Source: an uncultured Eubacteriales bacterium (GTDB taxonomy: Bacteria; Bacillota; Clostridia; Peptostreptococcales; Anaerovoracaceae). Taken from it: 46,415 bases of DNA. Positions 1-7,091 of the stretch are shown piece after piece. Position numbers and translations under genes: made by a program. The notes beneath the pieces were generated by a model. It did no database searches. It saw only the letters and a program-made list of their open reading frames with translations, and was not told the DNA's origin. The first letter of the stretch is position 1, and the number at the start of each line of letters is the position of its first letter. The stretch covers positions 1-46,415 of the forward strand of contig UQEW01000005.1 in assembly GCA_900540145.1 (NCBI GenBank), given 5' to 3'.

Positions 1-1530
1 GTTTTAGATAAAAGGCTGGAAGAGAAATCCGGCAAGCCTGTAAAAAACGGAAAGCTGGTAATCGGTCCGGCAGGCGAAAATCTAGTGCTGTATTCAGCTA
101 TTGTCAGCAACGAAAGGGTTGCCGGCAGAGGCGGAACAGGCGCTGTGATGGGCTGGAAAAACATCAAAGCCATAACAGCTTGCGGAAATCATCAGGTCAA
201 AGTATTTTCTCCTGATAAAATGAAGGATTTAAATAAAAAATGGTTCAAATATCTGCGCAATCATCCTCTGACCGGAGATCAGCTTCCCAGACTTGGAACT
301 GCCGGATTGGTTTCCACCATGCAGATGCGCGGCCAGCTGTCTACAAAAAATTATAATTACGGGCAGTACGATGATTTCGAAAAGGTCAGCGGAGAAGCTC
401 TGGCCGACGATTTTAATATAGTAAACAAAGGCTGCCTGACCTGTCCAATAAAATGCGCCAGAACCGTCGAAGTGGACGGCAAAGCGGTAAAAGGGCCTGA
501 GCTGGAAACTTTGGGTCTTCTCGGCGGAGGCATATTAAACAATGACCTTAAATCCATTCTAAAATGGAATTATGAGCTGGATGAACTGGGCATGGACACC
601 ATATCGGCAGCAAGCACTTTGGCTTATGCCATGGAGGCTAACGAAAAAGGCCTTTGGGACAACGGGCTGGTTTTCGGCCAAACAGAAGAAATATCTCAAA
701 TATGGCAAGACATAGCCTATCGAAAAGGCGTGGGTGATGAGTTGGCCAACGGCAGCAGATGGCTTTCAGAAAAATACGGCGGCAAAGAGTTTGCTATCAA
801 CTCAAAAGGACTGGAATTAGCTGCCTACGAGCCGCGGCGCACAGTAGGCCTTGGTCTTGGATATGCAGTTTCCAACAGAGGCGGCTGCCATCTCAACGGA
901 GGATATATGGTTTTGGTGGAAGGATTAAGCCTTAATGTTGACCAGCAGACTCCTCACGGCAAGCCTGATATGACCATTATGTTTCAGGACTTGATGGAAA
1001 CCGTATCGGCTGCCGGCCAATGTCTGTTCACTACTTATGCCTTTTTCCCACCGCCCCTCATAAGCAAACCTCATGCATGGTATACCAAAGCTTTCTGTAA
1101 AGCAGTGCCACTGCTGGGCCCTGTTCTCAGAATATTGAACAGATTCCCGGGAATGCTGTGTTTCAACATTCCTGTGATTTTCAATCAATCAAAAGCATTT
1201 AAATATGCTACAGGCATACCGATGAATTTCGGAAAGTTTTTCAAAGCGGGCAAACGCTCATACACTCTCGAACGTCATATAAACACACGGTTTGGCATAA
1301 GGCGTAAGGACGATTCCCTGCCGGCAAGACTTACGGATGTAGCCCAAATCCAGGGAGATGAGACCACAAAAGTTCCGTTGGAGAGGATGAAATCCGTATA
1401 CTACAGAGCCAGGGGCTGGACCCAAGATGCCGTTCCTACTCCTAAAACCCTCAAGAGGCTTGGACTTTCGGGCTTGGCCAGCTATGAAGAGACTTGCAGA
1501 GATTTTCAAAAAGCAAAGAATGCAATATAG
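1..1530 (+). CDS. Aldehyde:ferredoxin oxidoreductase (AOR family), 5' end outside window
   Basis: Members of this family oxidise aldehydes to acids (or reduce acids) in the cytoplasm with a tungsto- or molybdopterin cofactor and one [4Fe-4S] cluster, passing electrons to ferredoxin. The frame is open from base 1, so the GTG near position 85 is not the start; 509 residues are visible and roughly the first 100 are missing. Visible signatures are the VAGRGGTGAVMG cofactor loop, the cluster ligands Cys145-x2-Cys148-x3-Cys152 (CLTCPIKC) and the distal Cys341 in AGQCLF, numbered from the window start. A MoaD/ThiS-like protein, a polyferredoxin and an alcohol dehydrogenase follow on the same strand, which suggests one acid/aldehyde/alcohol interconversion operon. 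The substrate cannot be told from the sequence. Confidence 0.93.
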   Translation, partial: VLDKRLEEKSGKPVKNGKLVIGPAGENLVLYSAIVSNERVAGRGGTGAVMGWKNIKAITACGNHQVKVFSPDKMKDLNKKWFKYLRNHPLTGDQLPRLGTAGLVSTMQMRGQLSTKNYNYGQYDDFEKVSGEALADDFNIVNKGCLTCPIKCARTVEVDGKAVKGPELETLGLLGGGILNNDLKSILKWNYELDELGMDTISAASTLAYAMEANEKGLWDNGLVFGQTEEISQIWQDIAYRKGVGDELANGSRWLSEKYGGKEFAINSKGLELAAYEPRRTVGLGLGYAVSNRGGCHLNGGYMVLVEGLSLNVDQQTPHGKPDMTIMFQDLMETVSAAGQCLFTTYAFFPPPLISKPHAWYTKAFCKAVPLLGPVLRILNRFPGMLCFNIPVIFNQSKAFKYATGIPMNFGKFFKAGKRSYTLERHINTRFGIRRKDDSLPARLTDVAQIQGDETTKVPLERMKSVYYRARGWTQDAVPTPKTLKRLGLSGLASYEETCRDFQKAKNAI

Positions 1531-1574
1531 AACATACAACATTCATAAAACCGTAGGAAACGGAGGTGTTCAGC

Positions 1575-1808
1575 GTGGTGACCATCAAACTTTTCGGCTC
1601 GATGAGATTAAAAACAGGTTTTAAAGAAATGGAAGCATACGCCTCTTCAGTATCTGAAGCATGCGGCCTTTTAGCCAGAGCAACAGGCCACGATAAAAAT
1701 GAATTTAAAAACTGTCTGTTCGTCATCAACGGTAAGCAGGCCAAATATTCATCATCTTTGAACGACGGTGATGAATTGATATTTATGTCTCCTTCCGGCG
1801 GAGGATGA
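1575..1808 (+). CDS. MoaD/ThiS-family small sulfur-carrier-like protein
   Basis: This 77-residue beta-grasp protein ends in SPSGGG, matching the exposed Gly-Gly tail of MoaD and ThiS, which is adenylated and thiocarboxylated to donate sulfur. Lying directly after an AOR gene, it most likely serves the molybdopterin/tungstopterin dithiolene of that enzyme. MoaD-like genes next to AOR genes are common in anaerobes. The first GTG in frame (1566) overlaps the Shine-Dalgarno GGAGG at 1562-1566, so the GTG at 1575 (or the next one at 1578) is preferred, 8 bases downstream of it. No MoaE or MoeB partner is visible here. ThiS function in thiamine synthesis is less likely from context. Confidence 0.8.
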   Translation: MVTIKLFGSMRLKTGFKEMEAYASSVSEACGLLARATGHDKNEFKNCLFVINGKQAKYSSSLNDGDELIFMSPSGGG

Positions 1809-1878
1809 CGACTCACATACCATAAGCTCAAATGCGGTCAAACCCTTATACGAGCAAAACTTTGTCAAGGAGAAAATC

Positions 1879-2286
1879 ATGTCACATATGATCACTGACG
1901 CGTGTATAGGATGTCATATATGCGCAAAAAATTGTCCGGTCAATGCTATTACCGGCAATATAAAAGAAATTCATGTAATAGACGAAAACATATGCATCGA
2001 CTGCAGTTTATGCGGCAGGCTATGTCCGAAAAGCGCCATAACCGACGGTTTCGGCAACACGGTAGCAAAGGTTCCGAAAGGACAATGGGATAAGCCTGTA
2101 ATAGACCAAGACATTTGTGCCGGCTGTTCTGTCTGCGTAGAAAACTGCCCCTCCGATTGTTTGGAGATTTCAGAGCCGAAATTCCACGGCGATATACGCA
2201 CAATCGCGGTTCTCGTTCATCCGGAAGATTGCATAGGCTGTCATATATGCGGAAATGTTTGTCCTATAGATGCGATACATTATTGA
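1879..2286 (+). CDS. Polyferredoxin with four [4Fe-4S] motifs
   Basis: The 135-residue protein contains four complete CxxCxxCxxxCP motifs: CIGCHICAKNCP, CIDCSLCGRLCP, CAGCSVCVENCP and CIGCHICGNVCP. It should therefore bind four [4Fe-4S] clusters as two bacterial-type ferredoxin modules. It has no signal peptide or membrane segment and should be cytoplasmic. AAGGAG lies just before the ATG. It follows the AOR and MoaD-like genes by about 70 bases and precedes the alcohol dehydrogenase by 27, so it is the probable electron carrier or electron-transfer subunit of the AOR, comparable in place to the HycB/AorA-type ferredoxin subunits. That assignment is inferred from context; the cluster motifs are seen directly. 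Confidence 0.92.
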   Translation: MSHMITDACIGCHICAKNCPVNAITGNIKEIHVIDENICIDCSLCGRLCPKSAITDGFGNTVAKVPKGQWDKPVIDQDICAGCSVCVENCPSDCLEISEPKFHGDIRTIAVLVHPEDCIGCHICGNVCPIDAIHY

Positions 2287-2313
2287 TACATTATTAAATA
2301 ATGGAGGAAAGTC

Positions 2314-3510
2314 ATGGGTAAGATTTATGCAAAAATATATCAAGGCGTTTTTAAAATCGGTATGTATGTCATACCATGGGGGATGCCCCAAACGCTGGAA
2401 GGCGCAGGATGTATTACAAAACTTCCTGCCTTAATCAAAGAGAAAGGTTACAAAAAAGTACTTGTAGTAACAGATAAAGTTCTCATGGGACTGGGACTTT
2501 TGGACAGCTTGTTTAAAGCCATGGATGAAGAGGGAGTAGAATACGTCGTATATGACGGCGTACAGCCAAACCCAACCGATATCAATGTAAACGAGGGGCT
2601 TAAACTGTTCAAAGAAAACAACTGCGAGGCCATGGTGGCTTTCGGAGGCGGTTCTCCTATGGACTGCTGCAAAGGCATCGGCGCCGTAGCAGTAAAGAAG
2701 GGAAAAACGGTAGAACAACTGCAGGGGCTTTTCAGAGTTCTCAAAAGAATTCCTACCATTTTCGCTGTTCCTACCACTGCCGGCACAGGGTCAGAGACAA
2801 CTGTTGCAGCAGTAATAACGGACCATGCGACACGCCATAAAGCTTCCATGAACGATACCAGCCTGATGCCTAAATTTGCCGTTTTAGACCCTGAGCTTAC
2901 TGTAGGTCTGCCTCCTAAGGTAACGTCAACCACAGGCATGGACGCCCTCTGCCATGCGGTAGAAGCATATACCAACCATACTTACAACTCCAAGCTGGAA
3001 AACAAATTGGCAGAAGATGCCGTGAGACTGATATACAATAATCTATATAAGGCATATTGTGACGGTTCCGATATCGAAGCCCGCCAGAACATGCAAAAAG
3101 CCGCTTTTTATGCCGGCCGAGCTTTCACGAGAGGATGCGTTGGCTACGTGCATGCCGTAGGCCATACGTTGGGAGGGCTGTATGGCACTCCTCACGGCCT
3201 GGCAATGTCTGTAATTTTGCCTCACGTTATGCGCCAGTTCGGCTCTGCCGCTCACGAAAGACTGGCCCGTCTGGCAGAAGTATGCCAGATGACAGGAAAG
3301 AATGACGCTGAAAAGGCAGAAAAATTCATAAGCTGGATAGAGGAGCTTAAGGAGAAGATGAATATACCCGTAGGCTTGGATGTGATAAAAGATGAGGACA
3401 TACCTCAAATCATAAGCTGGGCCATGAAAGAAGCCAACCCTCTTTATCCTACTCCTGTGTACTGGACCGAGCCTGATTTCAGAAAGCTTCTGGAAACTAT
3501 AAGACAATAG
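2314..3510 (+). CDS. Iron-containing (group III) alcohol dehydrogenase
   Basis: This NAD(P)H-dependent dehydrogenase interconverts alcohols and aldehydes. The 398 residues match the usual family length. The nucleotide-binding motif GGGSPMD is followed by PTTAGTGSETT. The metal ligands Asp210, His214, His280 and His294 have the spacing seen in FucO-type enzymes (D-x3-H and H-x13-H), in DALCHAVEAYT and HAVGH...TPHG. The start ATG has GGAGG upstream. It is the last gene of the AOR operon, so it can supply or remove the aldehyde handled by AOR, giving an acid-to-alcohol route. The true substrate (butanol, 1,3-propanediol, aryl alcohol) cannot be read from the sequence. Confidence 0.93.
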   Translation: MGKIYAKIYQGVFKIGMYVIPWGMPQTLEGAGCITKLPALIKEKGYKKVLVVTDKVLMGLGLLDSLFKAMDEEGVEYVVYDGVQPNPTDINVNEGLKLFKENNCEAMVAFGGGSPMDCCKGIGAVAVKKGKTVEQLQGLFRVLKRIPTIFAVPTTAGTGSETTVAAVITDHATRHKASMNDTSLMPKFAVLDPELTVGLPPKVTSTTGMDALCHAVEAYTNHTYNSKLENKLAEDAVRLIYNNLYKAYCDGSDIEARQNMQKAAFYAGRAFTRGCVGYVHAVGHTLGGLYGTPHGLAMSVILPHVMRQFGSAAHERLARLAEVCQMTGKNDAEKAEKFISWIEELKEKMNIPVGLDVIKDEDIPQIISWAMKEANPLYPTPVYWTEPDFRKLLETIRQ

Positions 3511-3536
3511 TCCGGTAACTATAAAATTTTCAATAA

Positions 3537-3574
3537 AGAGCCGTCTCAAAAGGAAGTAATCATGAGGCGGCTCT
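3537..3574 (+). terminator. Hairpin after the alcohol dehydrogenase gene
   Basis: An 11-bp stem (AGAGCCGTCTC with GAGGCGGCTCT, one G-T pair) lies 27 bases after the dehydrogenase stop. The downstream U-tract is weak, so it may be a stabilising 3' hairpin rather than a strong terminator. It is the only obvious end signal for the four-gene redox operon. Confidence 0.55.
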
Positions 3575-3694
3575 CGGTGTAAAAGACTATAAACTCTTGT
3601 CGTCTTGCCGCGCTTGTATAGGTTTGCATGAGCTTGAATAAATATGAATAAGCTTTGGCCTCAAATTCCACGAATTATTGAAATTTTGGTTGTT

Positions 3695-4008
3695 CTATAG
3701 GAGCGACCCCTATAAATTTGCTCAAATGAAAAAATTTATAGGAGTGATGATGTGAAGAGCTTCAAAATCCGGCACATTACTAAGAGTCTCTATTGACACA
3801 ATGAGACATATTTTCGCATATTCTGACATTATAACTTCAAAATCGACAATTTTATAGCTAAGAAAAGTTTTAATCAGCTTAAATGTTTATGCGTTTTACA
3901 AATTAAAGACTTTCCTCCCTTGGCAGAATCCCTATAAAACTACAAAAAACAAAGATTTTATAGGAGATGCCCCTATAAATCAAAGAAAAGATGGCTTCTA
4001 TATAGGAG
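3695..4008. repeat. Cluster of TATAGG/CCTATA palindromic units in a gene-free spacer
   Basis: The spacer 3575-4132 has no convincing gene. It holds repeated TTTATAGGAG and CCCTATAAA half-units at about 3695, 3709, 3737, 3930, 3958, 3972 and 3999. Some face each other over 5-6 bases (3695-3714 and 3956-3980). An 11-bp perfect pair CCTATAAATTT/AAATTTATAGG occupies 3709-3719 and 3732-3742. The function is unknown: it could be a family of short interspersed palindromes, or an operator array. Confidence 0.6.
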
Positions 4009-4065
4009 CCGGCCAAAGCCCGACAGGGCAGAGGTAAGGCAAGAACCAAGGAACGGTAAGTCTGC

Positions 4066-4095
4066 CGTATCCCTTTTCTTCGTATCCCTTTTCTT
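4066..4095. repeat. 15-bp tandem duplication in the spacer
   Basis: CGTATCCCTTTTCTT occurs twice back to back, followed by a degenerate third copy from 4096. It is pyrimidine-rich and lies 37 bases past the stop of the minus-strand peptidase gene. No function is evident. Confidence 0.7.
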
Positions 4096-4132
4096 CGTGC
4101 CCCTTTCCTGACTTTGTCCCTTTCTTGCCCGA

Positions 4133-5308
4133 TTAAACAAAGCTTTCCTCAGATTTGGCTATGCTCATTATGGCATCATAATAAATTCTGAAATTGGTAA
4201 GCAAGTCATCTATTTTTATACACTCGTTTTCCTCGTGGCAGGTGTCTTCCATGCCGGGCAAAATCGGCCCCCACGATACCATTCTTTTCATCACTTTGGC
4301 ATAAGACCCTCCATAAGCTAGCGAAAACTCATTAGAAAAATCAGTCTGATCTTCATAAGCTTTTGCCAGTTTTTCAAGATAGGGTTCATGCCTGTCAACG
4401 TATATAGCAGGAAGGGATGTGCATGAGTCTACATAGCCTCCCTCTTCATCGCAAAGCTTCTCTATGGCTGCTATGATTTCCTCGGCAGTAGATTCATAAG
4501 AAAACCTTACATTAAGTGTAAGTTCCAAATATCCCTTTTCCGTTCGTATCATCGTAGGCGAAACGACATTCCTGTGGATATATTCTCCGTTATAATACTC
4601 ATTTTTGCTGTATATTCCTATGCCACTTCCGTAAATGTCGTGAAAGCGCTTTTGTATCATTACCATTTTTTCAGCTATGGTATCGCCTGAAAATTCTTCG
4701 GAGGCGATTTTTTCTGCCATAAGCAAAATAGCGTTCTTTCCTCTCTCAGGTCTTGAGGAATGAGCAGCCTTTCCAAAAGTCTGTATCTGCCTTCCGTTGG
4801 ACATCCATACTTTGCAGCTGCCGGGAATAACATTGGGCGCTGTGCCGGCTATCGCCTTAAAAAATTGTTTCTTTGTATATTCTGTCAAATCTTCGGAATT
4901 AAATCTGGCCATTCCCGGTCCATGAAAAGTCATGAGATTTGAAAACTTATTCATAGCTAAATGTAATGATGTAATGTCGCTGAATCCTGTGAATATCTTG
5001 GGACTTTTTTTAATAGCCTCGTAATCTATCTTATCGAGTATCTGTGCGGAACCATATCCGCCTTGGGTTACAAATACGGCATCTATCCCGTCGTTTTTAA
5101 ACATATAATTCAAGTCCCAAGCACGCTCATCTTCGCTGGCTGCCACAAAGCCTTTCTGTTTGTTGACATTTTTTCCAATGACGACTTTATATCCCATATC
5201 TTCCAGAGTCTCTTGTGCTCTTATGATTTCACTTTTTGATTCTGAAGGGCTGGCCGGAGATATAACTCCTATGGTATCGCCTTTTTTTAAAACCGGAGGC
5301 TTAATCAT
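4133..5308 (-). CDS. Chimera: S66 LD-carboxypeptidase N-half joined to M20 dipeptidase C-half, probably inactive
   Basis: The 391-residue frame starts at the ATG at 5308, which has an AAAGGATAGG Shine-Dalgarno; a GTG further upstream is less likely. Residues 1 to about 154 match the N-terminal domain of S66 LD-carboxypeptidase/MccF proteins: KKGDTIGVISPASPS, the nucleophile elbow TQGGYGS (Ser87), and FTGFSDITSLHLA. From about residue 155 the protein becomes the C-terminal part of a PepV-like M20 dipeptidase: APNVIPG, FGKAAHSSRPERG with His183, and the terminal metal-ligand region GMEDTCHEENECI (His358). The S66 Glu/His residues and the M20 HxD, Asp and Glu zinc ligands are all missing. Neither active site is complete, so this is best read as a gene fusion by deletion between neighbouring genes. 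An assembly artefact is possible. Confidence 0.8.
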   Translation of the reverse strand: MIKPPVLKKGDTIGVISPASPSESKSEIIRAQETLEDMGYKVVIGKNVNKQKGFVAASEDERAWDLNYMFKNDGIDAVFVTQGGYGSAQILDKIDYEAIKKSPKIFTGFSDITSLHLAMNKFSNLMTFHGPGMARFNSEDLTEYTKKQFFKAIAGTAPNVIPGSCKVWMSNGRQIQTFGKAAHSSRPERGKNAILLMAEKIASEEFSGDTIAEKMVMIQKRFHDIYGSGIGIYSKNEYYNGEYIHRNVVSPTMIRTEKGYLELTLNVRFSYESTAEEIIAAIEKLCDEEGGYVDSCTSLPAIYVDRHEPYLEKLAKAYEDQTDFSNEFSLAYGGSYAKVMKRMVSWGPILPGMEDTCHEENECIKIDDLLTNFRIYYDAIMSIAKSEESFV

Positions 5309-5348
5309 TTTTCCTATCCTTTCGCTATTATTTACAAGCACTTTTCAG

Positions 5349-5475
5349 CCTGTTCATAATGTGAACAAATGTTTCTTATTTTGAATTTTTCGTATTGTAC
5401 CGTCAAAATTTTCTGTTGTCAACAAAATAAGAAAAAATTCCGCATTTTGGACTATTTTTTCATATTATGAACAGG
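5349..5475. repeat. Nested inverted-repeat element (MITE-like or structured RNA)
   Basis: A perfect 12-bp outer inverted repeat (CCTGTTCATAAT at 5349-5360, complement at 5464-5475) encloses a second perfect 12-bp pair (TTTCTTATTTTG at 5372-5383, complement at 5423-5434) and a shorter AATTTT/AAAATT pair. The whole 127 bp could fold as one long hairpin. The left end also contains the palindrome TGTTCA-N5-TGAACA (5351-5367), which resembles an operator. No target-site duplication is clear. Confidence 0.6.
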
Positions 5476-5574
5476 AGTTTGCGCACAAAGGAATTTTTAC
5501 TGTGTACGTACGCCTTTCTCAGTTCATTTTTAGTCTCAGTTCTTACATAGGTTCAGCACTTATATATAAATTCG

Positions 5575-5603
5575 TTGACAGATAAGGAAGATTTTGATAT
5601 CAT
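5575..5603 (+). promoter_or_regulatory. Sigma-A type promoter for gdx
   Basis: TTGACA at 5575-5580, a 17-base spacer, and TATCAT at 5598-5603. Transcription would begin near 5610, giving a leader of about 170 bases before the gdx ATG at 5781. Confidence 0.75.
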
Positions 5604-5626
5604 AAACTGCAGAAAATAATACTATT

Positions 5627-5700
5627 TGCCGCCGGGTAAACCAGAATGTTGGATTTTGTATCAGTAGGCCGTTGGAGATACAAAGTGCCGGCATTTTTTT
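5627..5700 (+). ncRNA. Structured leader ahead of gdx, candidate guanidine riboswitch
   Basis: Between a good promoter and the exporter gene the leader contains TGCCG (5627-5631), which can pair with CGGCA (5689-5693) directly before a seven-T run. Between them lies an 8-bp hairpin (TTTGTATC/GATACAAA, 5655-5684). A long-range stem ending in a U-tract is the layout of a transcription-attenuating riboswitch. The gene downstream is a guanidinium exporter, so guanidine is the obvious ligand. I do not see the CUAGGG core of the guanidine-I (ykkC) class. The layout seems closer to the mepA/guanidine-IV class as I remember it, which is an inference and not a database match. Confidence 0.45.
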
Positions 5701-5780
5701 ATTGACTGTATTCAGCCGGAGCCTTTTCCTTAGCCTGCTCTGATTGAATTGTTTTCTCCCGGTGCACAAGGAGGTTTTTT

Positions 5781-6104
5781 ATGGCTTGGATTTTTCTATT
5801 TATCGCCGGAGGATTGGAGGTCTTCTGGTCAGTCTGTCTCAAGCTCTCAGAAGGATTTACGGTGCTCAAGTTTACTATTCCTACTATCATAGGGATGATA
5901 CTCAGCTTTGTTTTCTTGTCACAGGCTACCAAAACTCTGCCCCTGGGAACGTCATATGCCATATGGACAGGTATCGGCGCGCTGGGTGCAGTCATAGTGG
6001 GTATCATATTATTCAAGGAACCTGCCACTGCAGCCAGAATATTCTTTGCTTGCCTATTGCTGGTGGGCATAGTCGGTCTTAAAATCACTTCACCGGAGCA
6101 GTAG
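5781..6104 (+). CDS. gdx: Guanidinium exporter of the small multidrug resistance family
   Basis: The 107-residue protein has four hydrophobic helices and works as an antiparallel dimer in the membrane, exchanging guanidinium for protons. Residues that define the Gdx subtype in Gdx-Clo are all present at the same positions: Glu13 (central proton/substrate site), Trp16, Ser42, Tyr59 and Trp62. The N-terminal pattern AGGLEVFW and the KLSEGFT loop also fit Gdx rather than the drug-exporting EmrE type. AAGGAGG precedes the ATG. The gene is single, with its own promoter and a structured leader (5627-5700) that is probably a guanidine sensor. Older annotation would call this SugE. Confidence 0.93.
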   Translation: MAWIFLFIAGGLEVFWSVCLKLSEGFTVLKFTIPTIIGMILSFVFLSQATKTLPLGTSYAIWTGIGALGAVIVGIILFKEPATAARIFFACLLLVGIVGLKITSPEQ

Positions 6105-6175
6105 TCAAAGAGCTCTGACAACTCTGCAGAAAAAGAGTTTTGCAGAAAAAGAGCTCAGAATAGAGCACTAAAAAA

Positions 6176-6199
6176 AGAGACCATTGAAATATGGTCTCT
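6176..6199 (-). terminator. Intrinsic terminator for leftward transcription
   Basis: A 9-bp perfect stem AGAGACCAT/ATGGTCTCT with a 6-base loop is followed on the minus strand by a T-run (6175-6170). It backs up the terminator at 6359-6378 behind the transglycosylase gene and also separates it from convergent gdx. Confidence 0.8.
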
Positions 6200-6238
6200 C
6201 GGTACTTTGCATAAAACACCTCAACGTGATGGTTGGCG

Positions 6239-6300
6239 CTGACAAAATCCTTTATTTTTTATAACGATGTAAAAATTTTAAAGAACTGATTTTTTGTCAG
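6239..6300. repeat. CTGACAAAA...TTTTGTCAG inverted repeat
   Basis: A 9-bp perfect inverted repeat (6239-6247 and 6292-6300) in the spacer between gdx and the transglycosylase gene. The same arm sequence recurs in intergenic hairpins at 39578-39614 and as a single arm at 14950-14964, so it may be a dispersed short repeat family. Confidence 0.5.
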
Positions 6301-6358
6301 CAGGCTTTTCCATAACGATCTTCTGCGAAGCGGTCTTCTGCTCTCCACACATAACAAA

Positions 6359-6378
6359 AGCCCAGTTCAAACTGGGCT
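6359..6378 (-). terminator. Terminator after the transglycosylase gene
   Basis: AGCCCAGTT/AACTGGGCT stem of 9 bp with a 2-base spacer, followed on the minus strand by TTTTG. It lies about 20 bases beyond the stop codon at 6400. Confidence 0.8.
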
Positions 6379-6399
6379 CAGCCATCGGGCTTCGTTTTA

Positions 6400-7077
6400 T
6401 TATTCGATTTCGCCTTCTTCTATGTATCCCTCATTGACCATGCACGTGATTATCTGCTGTCGTCTCTGTTCTGCCAGATCAGGATTAACATTTAAATCAT
6501 ATACCGACGGGGCGTTGGGTATGCCGGCCAGCATTGTGGCCTCGTAGTCAGAAAGGGCTGAAGGCTCTTTACCAAAATAACCTTGGCTGGCATCGTATAT
6601 ATTATAATAGCCGGACCCGAAATAAATAGTGTTTACATATAACTCTAAAATTTCATCTTTGTCGTATTTGTCCTCTATCTCAAAAGCCACAAATACCTCA
6701 GCTATCTTGCGGGCAAGGTCTTTGTCCTGGTCAAAATACATGTTGCGCGCCAGCTGCTGAGTTATAGTGCTGCCCCCTTGTATCATCTCTCCTGCTTTTA
6801 TGTTTTGCAATACCGCCCTTCCGGTGGCAATAATGTCAAATCCGCCGTGGTCTCTGAAGCGTTTATCCTCCCCTGCTATTACTGCTTGTACATAAGTTTC
6901 CGGCAGTTCCTCATATTCAGTATAATGCTGCTGAGAGCGGATGTCCTCAACTTTCTGCTCAACAGAAACTTCATCGGTCACATCCTTGTACAAGCTCCAT
7001 CCTTTATATACTGTATATCCCGCTGCCAATACCGCTAAGACAAGTAATAACGTGATTGTTTTTTTAATAAATCTCAT
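6400..7077 (-). CDS. mtgA: Monofunctional biosynthetic peptidoglycan transglycosylase (GT51)
   Basis: This enzyme polymerises lipid II into glycan strands at the outer face of the cytoplasmic membrane. The 225-residue protein has one N-terminal membrane anchor (about residues 7-24) and a GT51 domain. Motif 1 is AVIAGEDKRFRDHGG with catalytic Glu70; motif 2 is GGSTITQQLARN (101-112); EDKYDKDEILELYVN follows. No penicillin-binding transpeptidase domain is present, so it is the monofunctional type. It lies 14 bases after the GntR regulator gene on the same strand and has AGGGG before its ATG. It is the last gene of the ispE-gntR-mtg run and is followed by two terminators. Confidence 0.93.
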   Translation of the reverse strand: MRFIKKTITLLLVLAVLAAGYTVYKGWSLYKDVTDEVSVEQKVEDIRSQQHYTEYEELPETYVQAVIAGEDKRFRDHGGFDIIATGRAVLQNIKAGEMIQGGSTITQQLARNMYFDQDKDLARKIAEVFVAFEIEDKYDKDEILELYVNTIYFGSGYYNIYDASQGYFGKEPSALSDYEATMLAGIPNAPSVYDLNVNPDLAEQRRQQIITCMVNEGYIEEGEIE

Positions 7078-7091
7078 CCTTATCCCCTGCT

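Noticed and set aside
5610..5780. Guanidine-I (ykkC) riboswitch before gdx
   Set aside because: The conserved CUAGGG core and the second conserved stem of that class are not found; only a different candidate structure is reported.
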